Shown: positions 26,247 to 34,660 of the stretch, in pieces
How the letters are laid out: the number at the start of each line of letters is the position of its first letter
Numbering within the stretch: the stretch's first letter is position 1
DNA from: Saccharothrix saharensis
Lineage (GTDB): Bacteria; Actinomycetota; Actinomycetes; Mycobacteriales; Pseudonocardiaceae
DNA: 64,000 nucleotides
Assembly (NCBI RefSeq): GCF_006716745.1
Contig: NZ_VFPP01000001.1
Span: 5,405,386 to 5,469,385, forward strand
Direction: 5' to 3'
Program-made: the position numbers and the translations under genes
Notes under the pieces: generated by a model
What the model was told of the DNA's origin: nothing
Database searches by the model: none
What the model saw: only the letters and a program-made list of their open reading frames with translations

Positions 26247-29200
26247 GTGAGCACGCTGCAGTTCAAGCGCACGGCACGCCTCGCCGCCCCCCGCCCTCCG
26301 GGCGGTGAGGTCCACCTCGAACCGCCACCCGAGGTGCCCCGGGTCATCCCCGGCAACATCATGATGAAGGCGATGCCCGTCGTCATGATCGTGTCGTCCG
26401 TCGGCATGATGGTGCTGATGTTCAGCTACAGCGGGCGCAGCCCCGCTGCGATGATCATGCCCGGCATGATGCTGGTCTCGACCATCGGCATGATGGCCGG
26501 CGGCATGGGCAGTGGCAAGGGCCAGAAGAAGGCCGAGATGAACGAGGACCGCAAGGACTACCTGCGCTACCTCGGCCAGATGCGCGACCGCGCCCGCGAA
26601 GCCGCCAACGAGCAGCGCGCCGAGCGCGAGTGGGTGCACCCCGACCCGCAGATGCTGTGGTCCCTGGCCACCACCCGGCGCATGTGGGAGCGCCGGCAGA
26701 ACGACCCCGACTTCTGCCACCTGCGCGCGGGCCGCGGCTCGCAGCGGCTGGCGACCCGGCTCGTGCCGCCGCAGACCGGCCCGGTCGAGGAGCTGGAGCC
26801 GATCGCGACGCTGGCGCTGCGCCGGTTCGTGCGCGCCCACTCGCTGGTGCCCGACCTGCCGATCTCCATCGCGCTGCGCGGCTTCGCCGCCGTCGGCCTG
26901 CTCGGCGACATCGAGGAGAAGCGCGGCCTGGCCCGCGCCCTGCTGGCCCAGATGGTCACCTTCCACTCGCCGGACGACCTGCTGATCGCCGTCGTCACCA
27001 CCGGCCGCACCAAGGCCGAGTGGGAGTGGATGAAGTGGCTGCCGCACGTGCAGCACCCGACGATCGTCGACGGCATCGGCCAGATGCGGATGATGGCGGG
27101 CTCGTTGGCCGAGGTCGAGCAGATGCTGGACGACCAGCTGCGCGACCGGCAGCGGTTCACCCGCAACGCGCCGCCGCCCGCCGACCAGCCGCACGTCGTG
27201 ATCGTGATCGACGACGGCGACGTCACCCGGGAAGAGCAGATCATCCTGGAGGAGGGGCTGGTCGGTGTCACGCTGCTCGACCTGTCCGAGTCGCTGGGCA
27301 ACCTCACCGCGCGCCGCGGCCTGCGGCTGGTGATCGAGGACGGCAAGCTCGGCGCGCGCAGCGCCAGCGGCGTGGAGTGGTTCGGCTCGCCGGACTGGCT
27401 GAGCGTGGTCGAGGCCGAGGCGCTGGCCCGGCGGCTGTCGCCGTACCGGATCGGCGGCGTGGACGCGGGCGGCAGCGACGAGGACCCGCTGTCGATGAGC
27501 AACAACCCGCCGCTGCTGGAGTTCCTGGGCATCCCCGGCGACCCGATGACCTTCGACGTGCAGGCGGCCTGGCGGCCGCGGCCGGTGCGCGACCGCTACC
27601 GGGTGCCGTTCGGCATCGGCGAGTTCGGCCAGCAGGTCGAGCTGGACATCAAGGAAGCGGCCATGGAGGGCATGGGCCCGCACGGCCTGTGCATCGGCGC
27701 GACCGGTTCCGGCAAGTCCGAGTTCCTGCGCACGCTGGTGCTGGGCATGCTGGCCACGCACTCCTCGACCTCGCTCAACATGATCCTGGTCGACTTCAAG
27801 GGTGGCGCGACCTTCCTCGGCCTGGACAAGGCGCCGCACGTCGCCGCGACGATCACCAACCTGGCGGGCGACCTGACCCTGGTCGACCGCATGAAGGACG
27901 CCATCGCGGGCGAGGTGTCCCGGCGCCAGGAAGTGCTGGCCAAGGGCAACTACAAGAACGTGTGGGACTACGAGAAGGCGCGTGAGAACGGCGCCGACCT
28001 CGACCCGCTGCCGGCGCTGTTCATCTGCATCGACGAGTTCTCCGAGATGCTGACCGCGAAGCCGGACTTCATCGACATCTTCCTGCAGATCGGCCGCGTC
28101 GGCCGGTCGCTGCAGATGCACATGCTGCTGGCCTCGCAGCGCCTCGAAGAGGGCAAGCTGCGCGGCCTGGACACGTTCCTGTCCTACCGGATCGGCCTGA
28201 AGACGTTCTCCGCCGCGGAGTCGCGCGCCGCGATCGGCGTGCCGGACGCCTACGAGCTGCCGCCCATCCCGGGTTCGGGGTACCTGGGCGTGCAGGGCTC
28301 GCCGCTGACCCGGTTCAAGGCGCTGTACGTGTCCGGTCCGTACCGGCCCGCCGGGTTGCAGGTCGCGGGCCCGTCCGCGCCGGTGACCAGCGACAAGCGC
28401 CCGCGCTACTTCGTGCCGGACTACATCGAGATCCCCAAGGAGCCGGTCCGGCCGATCGAGCCGGTCAAGCAGGAGAAGAAGGAGGAGGACTCGAACGAGC
28501 CCTCCGAGCTCGAGGTCATCGTCGAGCGGCTGGTGGGCCAGGGCCCGCCGGCGCACGAGGTGTGGCTGCCGCCGCTCAACGAGCCGCCGTCGCTGGACAC
28601 GCTGCTGCCGCCGTTGCAGGCGACCGAGGACCGCGGCCTGACCCCGCCCGGGTTCTTCTCCAACGGCAAGCTCCAGGTGCCGCTGGGCGTGGTGGACAAG
28701 CCGTTCGAGCAGCGGCGCGACCTGCTGTGGGCGGACTTCTCCGGTGCCGCGGGCCACGGCGCGATCGTCGGCGGCCCGCAGTCGGGCAAGTCGATGATGC
28801 TGCGCACGATGATCACCGCCATGGCGTTGACGCACACGCCGCAGGAAGTGCAGTTCTACTGCCTCGACCTCGGTGGCGGCACGCTGGCGTCCCTGGAGAA
28901 CCTGCCGCACGTCGGTGGGTTCGCCAGCCGGTTGGACGTGGACAAGGCGCGCCGGATGGTGGCCGAGCTGTCGGGCCTGATCACCGAGCGCGAGCAGCGG
29001 TTCCGCGCGCAAGGCATCGACTCGATGGTCGAGTTCCGCAACCGCAGGCGGCGCGGCGAGATCCGGGACGACAACTTCGGTGACGCGTTCCTCGTCGTGG
29101 ACGGCTGGATGAACTTCCGGCAGGAGTTCGAGGCGCTGGAGCCGATGGTCCAGGCGCTGGCCGCGCAGGGTCTGTCCTACGGCGTGCACGTGGTCGTGGC

Positions 29201-30251
29201 GGCGAACCGGTGGGCGGAGATCCGGCCCGCGATGAAGGACCTGCTCGGCACGCGGTTCGAGCTGCGCCTCGGTGACGTCAGCGAGTCCGAGGTGGACCGC
29301 AAGGTCGCGGTGAACGTGCCGCCCGGCCGCCCGGGTCGCGGTCTGTCGCCGCAGAAGCTGCACTTCCTGACCGCGCTGCCGCGCATCGACGCCTCGTCCG
29401 ACGCGGAGAACGTGGCGGCGGGCGTGCAGGACATGATCGCCAAGGTGAGCGGCGCCTGGCGCGGCCCGCGCGCGCCGCAGGTCCGCCTGCTGCCCGACCT
29501 GCTGCCGTACCCGGAGTTCCTGGGCCAGGTGCAGCAGCACCGGCCGAACCGGGGCCACCTGGTGCCGATCGGCGTCAACGAGGACGAGCTGGCGCCGGTG
29601 TACCTCGACTTCGACGCCGACCCGCACTTCATGGCGTTGGCCGACGGCGAGTCCGGCAAGACCAACCTGCTGCGCACGATCGTGCGCGGCATCATGACCA
29701 GCTACACCTCGACCGAGGCGCTGATCATGCTGGTCGACTACCGGCGCACCATGCTCGGCTACATCGAGACCGACCACCTGCTGTCCTACGCGGTGTCCTC
29801 GGCGCAGCTGACGGACATGATCAAGGACGTGCGGGGCTCGATGGCCAACCGCCTGCCCGGCCCGGACGTCACGCAGGAGCAGTTGAAGAACCGCTCCTGG
29901 TGGAAGGGCCCGGAGCTGTTCGTGGTCGTGGACGACTACGACCTGGTGGCGCCGCAGGGCGCGCAGAACCCGTTGCAGCCGCTGGCGGAGTTCATCCCGC
30001 AGGCCAAGGACGTGGGTCTGCACATCGTCGCGGTGCGCCGCATGGGTGGCGCGTCGCGGGCGATGTACGACCCGATCCTGGGCAAGCTGAAGGAGATCTC
30101 GGCGCCCATCATGGTCGGTTCCGGCTCGAAGGAGGAGGGCGCGATCGTGGGCAACCTGAAGGCGTCGCCGCAGCCTCCCGGTCGGGGCACGCTGGTCACC
30201 CGCAAGCTGGGCCAGCAGCGCATCCAGGTGGCGTGGATCGACCCGGACTGA
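26247..30251 (+). CDS. eccC: Type VII secretion ATPase EccC (three FtsK/SpoIIIE domains)
   Basis: A 1334-aa single-chain EccC (EccCa+EccCb). Two membrane helices near residues 35-90 precede three P-loop domains with Walker A motifs GATGSGKSE (about residue 484), GGPQSGKSM (about 842) and DGESGKTN (about 1132). The first is canonical; the other two end GKS/GKT but lack the second conserved Gly. EccC is the motor that recognises YxxxD/E-bearing substrates. The GTG start follows TTAG-GTGAG. Fusion of both halves is the ESX-4 arrangement. A terminator follows. Confidence 0.96.
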   Translation: MSTLQFKRTARLAAPRPPGGEVHLEPPPEVPRVIPGNIMMKAMPVVMIVSSVGMMVLMFSYSGRSPAAMIMPGMMLVSTIGMMAGGMGSGKGQKKAEMNEDRKDYLRYLGQMRDRAREAANEQRAEREWVHPDPQMLWSLATTRRMWERRQNDPDFCHLRAGRGSQRLATRLVPPQTGPVEELEPIATLALRRFVRAHSLVPDLPISIALRGFAAVGLLGDIEEKRGLARALLAQMVTFHSPDDLLIAVVTTGRTKAEWEWMKWLPHVQHPTIVDGIGQMRMMAGSLAEVEQMLDDQLRDRQRFTRNAPPPADQPHVVIVIDDGDVTREEQIILEEGLVGVTLLDLSESLGNLTARRGLRLVIEDGKLGARSASGVEWFGSPDWLSVVEAEALARRLSPYRIGGVDAGGSDEDPLSMSNNPPLLEFLGIPGDPMTFDVQAAWRPRPVRDRYRVPFGIGEFGQQVELDIKEAAMEGMGPHGLCIGATGSGKSEFLRTLVLGMLATHSSTSLNMILVDFKGGATFLGLDKAPHVAATITNLAGDLTLVDRMKDAIAGEVSRRQEVLAKGNYKNVWDYEKARENGADLDPLPALFICIDEFSEMLTAKPDFIDIFLQIGRVGRSLQMHMLLASQRLEEGKLRGLDTFLSYRIGLKTFSAAESRAAIGVPDAYELPPIPGSGYLGVQGSPLTRFKALYVSGPYRPAGLQVAGPSAPVTSDKRPRYFVPDYIEIPKEPVRPIEPVKQEKKEEDSNEPSELEVIVERLVGQGPPAHEVWLPPLNEPPSLDTLLPPLQATEDRGLTPPGFFSNGKLQVPLGVVDKPFEQRRDLLWADFSGAAGHGAIVGGPQSGKSMMLRTMITAMALTHTPQEVQFYCLDLGGGTLASLENLPHVGGFASRLDVDKARRMVAELSGLITEREQRFRAQGIDSMVEFRNRRRRGEIRDDNFGDAFLVVDGWMNFRQEFEALEPMVQALAAQGLSYGVHVVVAANRWAEIRPAMKDLLGTRFELRLGDVSESEVDRKVAVNVPPGRPGRGLSPQKLHFLTALPRIDASSDAENVAAGVQDMIAKVSGAWRGPRAPQVRLLPDLLPYPEFLGQVQQHRPNRGHLVPIGVNEDELAPVYLDFDADPHFMALADGESGKTNLLRTIVRGIMTSYTSTEALIMLVDYRRTMLGYIETDHLLSYAVSSAQLTDMIKDVRGSMANRLPGPDVTQEQLKNRSWWKGPELFVVVDDYDLVAPQGAQNPLQPLAEFIPQAKDVGLHIVAVRRMGGASRAMYDPILGKLKEISAPIMVGSGSKEEGAIVGNLKASPQPPGRGTLVTRKLGQQRIQVAWIDPD

Positions 30252-30268
30252 CCGGGTACCGGAACGAC

Positions 30269-30298
30269 CGGGAGGCCCCGCCCAGGCGGGGCCTCCCG
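30269..30298 (+). terminator. Terminator after eccC
   Basis: A GC-rich stem of 13-14 bp (30269-30282 with 30285-30298), 17 nt after the eccC stop. It separates eccC from the regulator array. Confidence 0.75.
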
Positions 30299-30431
30299 TG
30301 TGTCCGGCTCCCGGGTCCGGCGGGCCGTCGCCGCACCGCGACCGTCCCACCTGCCCGGACGGCGGCACCCCCCGGGTCGCGGGCCGCCGTGCGGCCGGTG
30401 CGGTGGACGGGTCCGACTCTGCCGGACGGCG

Positions 30432-30448
30432 CTCACACTCGACTCACG
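30432..30448 (+). promoter_or_regulatory. CTCAC direct repeats, 11-bp spacing, upstream of regulator array
   Basis: CTCACACTCGACTCACG contains CTCAC at 30432 and 30443, exactly one helical turn apart, 79 nt upstream of the first GTG of the array. Nearly the same sequence occurs at 33771. SARP/AfsR-type winged-helix proteins bind heptameric direct repeats with 11-bp periodicity, so this is a candidate autoregulatory operator. Confidence 0.45.
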
Positions 30449-30510
30449 CCGTCCCGGGGGTTGTCGGTGCGCTGCCCTATGCTTCGGCGCGCACGTTAGG
30501 GGGGTGGCGC

Positions 30511-30846
30511 GTGGAGACCGAGTTCAAGGTGCTCGGGCCCCTTGAGGTCTGGCACGGTGGCAGGCAGGTGGCGTTGCCGACGGGCAAGGCGCGCGTGCTG
30601 CCGGCGACTCTGCCGCTCCGCGCGGGTGACGTGGTGCCGACCGGTGTGCTGGTGGACCGGCTGTGGGACGGCAGGTCGGCGAACCCCGGCCGCGCCAGGG
30701 CGACGTTGCGACTGGGCGACACGCACGCGCCGGCGGGCGACCACGCCGCGGCGCGCGAGGCGTGGCAGGCGGCGCCGGCGATCCCGGAGGAGCCGGGGCA
30801 CGGCAACGTGGCGGCGTTGCGGGCGGAAGCGGCCGGTCTGCCGTGA
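30511..30846 (+). pseudogene. AfsR-type regulator remnant with internal deletion
   Basis: The 111-codon frame starts like the neighbouring regulators (VETEFKVLGPLEVWHGGRQV, then VDRLWDGRSANPGRARATL), which is the first part of the winged-helix domain. It then jumps directly into what looks like the final TPR of an AfsR protein (RLGDTHAPAGDHAAAREAWQ). The middle, about 800 codons in the intact paralogues, is gone without breaking the frame. Its stop overlaps the next regulator's GTG, so it may still act as a leader cistron for it. A short functional product is possible but unlikely. Confidence 0.75.
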
Positions 30847-33566
30847 CCGGGCCGGTGACCCGCTTCGCCGTCCTCGGGCCGCTGGAGGTGTGGCGCGGTG
30901 ACGAGCCGGTGGTGGTGCCCGCCGGCCGGGGCCGCGCGCTGCTGGCCGCGTTGCTGCTGCGGGCGGGCCAGGTGGTGACGGTCGACGAGCTGGTCGAGCG
31001 GCTGTGGGACGGCGACCGGCCCAACCCGCAGCGGAGCAGGGCGACGCTGCACATGGTGGTCGCCCGGCTGCGGCAGGCGCTGGGCGATCCGACCGTGGTG
31101 CGCACGGTCACGCACGGCTACGTGGCCGACGTCGCGCCCGGCGCGCTGGACCTGCACGAGTTCCGCGACCTGGCGGCGCGGGGCCGGTTCGCCGAGGCGC
31201 TGGCGCTGTGGCGCGGCACGCCGTTGTCGGACGTGCGGTCGGACGTGCTGCACGCCGAGGAGGTCGCGCCGCTGCTGGAGGAGCGGCTGACCGTCCTGGA
31301 ACGGCGCATCGACGTCGACCTGGAGGAGGGCCGGGCCGCCGAGCTGGTGCCGGAGCTGCGTGCGCTGACCCGGGAGCACCCGTTGCGGGAGCGGTTCTGG
31401 GCGATGCTCGTGCACGCCCTGCACCGGTCGGGGCGCACGGCCGAGGCGTTGGCGGCGTACCAGGAGGTGCGCGTGCTGCTGGCCGAGGAGCTGGGCGTGG
31501 AGCCGGGCGAGCAGTTGCGGGAGGCGCACCGGCTGGCCCTGGGCGCGGTGCCGGAGCCGCCCGGCCGGGTGGCCGCGCCCCGGCAGTTGCCCGCCGACGT
31601 GCGCAGCTTCACGGGCCGGCGGGACGAGGTGGCCGCGCTGGACCGGTTGGCGGCGCACGCGCGGGCGGCCACCGCGGTCGCGATCACCGGCATGGGCGGG
31701 CTGGGCAAGACGGCGCTGGCGGTGCACTGGGCGCACCGGGTGGCGGCCGACTTCCCGGACGGGCAGTTGATGGTCAACCTGCGCGGCTACGACCAGGAGT
31801 TCCCGCCGCTGACGCCGGAACAGGCGTTGACCCAGTTGCTCGGCGCGCTCGGCGTGCCCGCGGAACGGGTGCCCGCGGCCCTGGACGAGCAGGTCGCGCT
31901 GTACCGGTCGGTGCTGGCCGACCGGCGGATCCTGGTCGTGCTGGACAACGTCGCCGACGTGGCGCAGGTGCGGCCGCTGCTGCCGCCGGGCGCGGGCAAC
32001 TTCGCCGTGCTGACCGGCCGCAACGACCTGCGCGGCCTGGTGGCGCTGGACGACGCCGTGCTGGTGCGGCTGAACGGGTTGGCGCCGGCCGAGGCGGTGG
32101 ACCTGCTGCGCCGCGTCCTCGGCCCGGACCGGGTGGACGCGGAGCCGGACGCGATCGCCGAGCTGGTGGACCTGTGCGCGGGGCTGCCGCTGGCGCTGCG
32201 GGTGGCGGCGGCGACGCTGGCGGGCGAGCCGCGCGGCGTGGCCGACTACGTGACCGCGTTGCAGGCCGGTGACGGCCTCTCCGAGCTGGAGATCCCCGGC
32301 GACCCGGCGTCCGCGGTGCACAGCACGTTCTTCCTGTCGTACCGCGCGTTGACGCCGGCCGCGCAGCGGTTGTTCCGGCTGTTCGGCGTGGCGCCGTGCC
32401 GCGACCACACCGTCGAGACCGCCGCCGCGCTGGCCGGGATGGGCCTCGACGAGGCCAGGCGGGTGCTGGGCGAGCTGCTCCGCGCGCACCTGCTGGAACA
32501 GCCGCGGGCGGGCCGGTTCGTGCTGCACGACCTGCTGCGGCTGCACGCGGAGAGCACCGCGCGCAGCGAGGGGTCCGCGGCGGAGCACGACCTCGCCGTC
32601 ACCCGGTTGTTGGACTTCTACCTGCACAACATCGATCGCGCGGACCGGGTGATCCGGCCGACCCGCACCGAGCTGCCGCTGACCCCGGTCGACGGCGCCG
32701 TGCCGCTGCTGGCGTTCGCCGACCAGGCGGAGGCGGTGGCCTGGATCGACGGCGAGATGCCGAACCTGCGGCTGGTGATCCCGTACGCGGGCGAGCACGG
32801 CAGGCACGAGCACGCGTGGCAGATCCCGACCGCGCTGTGGGGCTACCTGTACCGCAACTACGTCTGGACCGAGTGGCGGGGGTTCACCGAGGTCGCGCTG
32901 GCGTCCGCGCGCCGGCTGGGCAACCGGTTCGCCGAGGCGGTGGCCCTGCACACGCTCGGCGGCATCACCCGCAACATGCGGCCCGAGGAGGCGCTGGACC
33001 ACCTGCACCAGGCGTTGGCGATCCGGGAGGAGATCGGCCACGTGCACGGCATGGCGGCAAGCTGCCTGGAGCTCGCGGGCGCCTACGAGTCGTTCGGCCG
33101 GCACGACGAGGCCGTCCGGTTCGGCGAGCGGGCGGTGCAGCTGTGGGCCGGGTCGGGCAACGAGCCCGCGCTGGCGATCGCGTTGAACAACCACGCCGGG
33201 ACGTTGAGCGCGGCCGGTCGCCACGAGCAGGCGCTGGAGGTGTGCCTGCGGGCCGTGGAGCTGTACCGGCGGCTGCCCGGCCGGTTGGCGCCGGCCGTGG
33301 TGGAGGAGACGTTGGCGCAGGTCCTGATCGGTCTCGGGCGGTTGACCGACGCGGCGGCGACCTACCAGCGGATCTTCGCGCGGGGCGTCGGCGAGTTGAA
33401 CAGCCTGTCCGCCATGCGGACCCACCTGAACTACGCGGACCTGCTGCTGCGCCTGGGCGACCCGGGCACCGCCCGCGTGCACCTGACCCACGCCCTGGAG
33501 CTGTGCGTCAAGGCGGGTTTCCCGCAGGAGGCCGAGATCCGGGCGCGGCTGGCCGGAGGGGAGTGA
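30843..33566 (+). CDS. AfsR-type transcriptional regulator (BTAD-NB-ARC-TPR), copy 1
   Basis: A 907-aa regulator. Residues 1-95 form an OmpR-type winged helix (FAVLGPLEVWRGDEPV, LVERLWDGDRPNPQRSRATL), followed by a bacterial transcriptional activation domain to about 245. The NB-ARC ATPase has P-loop GMGGLGKTALA at about 283-293 and Walker B ILVVLDNVADV. The C-terminal region of about 600-907 is TPR-like. Relatives such as AfsR activate secondary-metabolite genes; the target here is unknown. GTG 30843 overlaps the stop of the upstream remnant. Confidence 0.9.
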   Translation: MTGPVTRFAVLGPLEVWRGDEPVVVPAGRGRALLAALLLRAGQVVTVDELVERLWDGDRPNPQRSRATLHMVVARLRQALGDPTVVRTVTHGYVADVAPGALDLHEFRDLAARGRFAEALALWRGTPLSDVRSDVLHAEEVAPLLEERLTVLERRIDVDLEEGRAAELVPELRALTREHPLRERFWAMLVHALHRSGRTAEALAAYQEVRVLLAEELGVEPGEQLREAHRLALGAVPEPPGRVAAPRQLPADVRSFTGRRDEVAALDRLAAHARAATAVAITGMGGLGKTALAVHWAHRVAADFPDGQLMVNLRGYDQEFPPLTPEQALTQLLGALGVPAERVPAALDEQVALYRSVLADRRILVVLDNVADVAQVRPLLPPGAGNFAVLTGRNDLRGLVALDDAVLVRLNGLAPAEAVDLLRRVLGPDRVDAEPDAIAELVDLCAGLPLALRVAAATLAGEPRGVADYVTALQAGDGLSELEIPGDPASAVHSTFFLSYRALTPAAQRLFRLFGVAPCRDHTVETAAALAGMGLDEARRVLGELLRAHLLEQPRAGRFVLHDLLRLHAESTARSEGSAAEHDLAVTRLLDFYLHNIDRADRVIRPTRTELPLTPVDGAVPLLAFADQAEAVAWIDGEMPNLRLVIPYAGEHGRHEHAWQIPTALWGYLYRNYVWTEWRGFTEVALASARRLGNRFAEAVALHTLGGITRNMRPEEALDHLHQALAIREEIGHVHGMAASCLELAGAYESFGRHDEAVRFGERAVQLWAGSGNEPALAIALNNHAGTLSAAGRHEQALEVCLRAVELYRRLPGRLAPAVVEETLAQVLIGLGRLTDAAATYQRIFARGVGELNSLSAMRTHLNYADLLLRLGDPGTARVHLTHALELCVKAGFPQEAEIRARLAGGE

Positions 33567-33580
33567 GGCGCGGACCGACA

Positions 33581-33620
33581 TCGCGGGGTCGCCGACGGGG
33601 AGGAGTCGGCGGCCCCGCGA
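33581..33620 (+). terminator. Terminator after AfsR-type copy 1
   Basis: A 16-bp stem with one T-G wobble (33581-33596 with 33605-33620) and an 8-nt loop, 14 nt after the stop. The 317-nt gap to 33884 otherwise holds the CTCAC repeats described separately and no gene. Confidence 0.75.
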
Positions 33621-33770
33621 TCCGGTCGTCACCGCGGCGAGGGCCGGACGGGCGCGTCGCCCCCCGACGACCCGCCCGTCACCGGGACCGGCTTCCCCCC
33701 TCGATCGGACCTCCGGTCCCGCGGCCCGTTGGAGTCGCGGCGGTGCACGTGACCACTGTGCGCGACGGAC

Positions 33771-33797
33771 CTCACAATCGGCTCACGGCCTGCTCAC
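33771..33797 (+). promoter_or_regulatory. Three CTCAC direct repeats at exact 11-bp spacing
   Basis: CTCAC occurs at 33771, 33782 and 33793. The first 17 nt match the site at 30432 at 15 of 17 positions. It lies 87-113 nt upstream of the ATG of the second regulator unit. The helical phasing fits a SARP/AfsR-type binding site. Confidence 0.5.
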
Positions 33798-33883
33798 CCC
33801 GGCGGGAATCGCCCGCGACGCCGGGTGACGAGGGCGGGTACACAGGCGGCGTCGACACCACGTGGAGCGGAGGGCTGCCCGGT

Positions 33884-34254
33884 ATGACGGCGAACGTCCG
33901 GTTCGGCGTGCTCGGACCGCTGGACGTGCGGCTCGGCGAGCGGCCGGTGCCCTGCCCGCGGGGCGGGCGCGCGTGCTGCTGGCGACGTTGCTGCTGCGCG
34001 CCAACCGGCCGGTGGCGGTGGACGACCTGGTCGAGCGGCTGTGGGACGGCGACCCGCCCGACCCGCGCCGGGCCAGGGCCACGTTGCAGATGGCGGTGAC
34101 GCGGCTGCGGCAGGCGCTGGGCGAGGCGAACGTGGAGCGCACGGCCGGGAACGGCGACCTCGCCGACGTCCCGCCCGGCGCGCTGAACGCGGTCGGCTGG
34201 TTCCACACCGAGGCGGCGTCGCTGCGCGGGGAGATCGACCACCTGTCGTCGTGA
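33884..34254 (+). pseudogene. AfsR-type regulator remnant, frameshifted and truncated
   Basis: The ATG at 33884 begins a normal winged-helix start (MTANVRFGVLGPLDVRLGER). Near 33950-33965 the coding frame shifts, and the expected continuation (PAGRARVLLATLLLRANRPV, VERLWDGDPPDPRRARATLQ, LRQALGEANVERT) is read in another frame. After about 90 codons the similarity ends at NAVGWFHTE and a stop follows, so the activation, NB-ARC and TPR domains are missing. The clean match in both frames supports a single indel plus a 3' deletion. Confidence 0.8.
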
Positions 34255-34291
34255 CGTCACCAGGCGTGATCACGCCGGTACACTGGCGACC

Positions 34292-34477
34292 GTGGGGGAA
34301 AGGTCGATCACCGGGTTCGGGGTGCTCGGACCGCTCGGAGTCACGCGCGCCGCCCGCCCCGTCGCCGTCCCCGCGGGCAGGGCGCGGGTCCTGCCGGCCA
34401 CGTCGTTGGTGCGGGCGGGCGAGGTCGTCACCGCCACCGAGCCGGGCGTCGAACCGGGGTCACCGCACGGGCGCTGA
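34292..34477 (+). pseudogene. AfsR-type regulator remnant, N-terminal fragment
   Basis: A 61-codon frame from GTG 34292 begins ITGFGVLGPLGVTRAARPVA and VPAGRARVLPATSLVRAGEV, the first third of the winged-helix domain of its neighbours, then stops. Bases just after it in another frame (ALTRYAHTAANAVGRLPAEA) look like part of the post-NB-ARC region of an AfsR protein, suggesting a large internal deletion. The 183 nt to the next regulator hold nothing else recognisable. Confidence 0.65.
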
Positions 34478-34660
34478 CCCGGTACGCCCACACCGCGGCC
34501 AACGCCGTCGGGCGGCTGCCCGCCGAGGCGTCGGCCCGGCTCGGGTCCGGGTGGGGTCCGGGTGGGCGCGCTTCGTCCGGCTGGTGCGTGCCGCCACAAC
34601 TCGGTAGCCGCCCGGCGGCACGTCGTGAACCATGTCAACGCCGAGGTGGAAGGGGGTCCG

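Noticed and set aside
26013-30368. 1451-codon open frame on the minus strand opposite eccC
   Set aside because: It is a high-GC shadow: it runs antisense to a clear EccC with all three P-loops, has no domain of its own and is rich in Arg/His/Gln/Val as shadows are.
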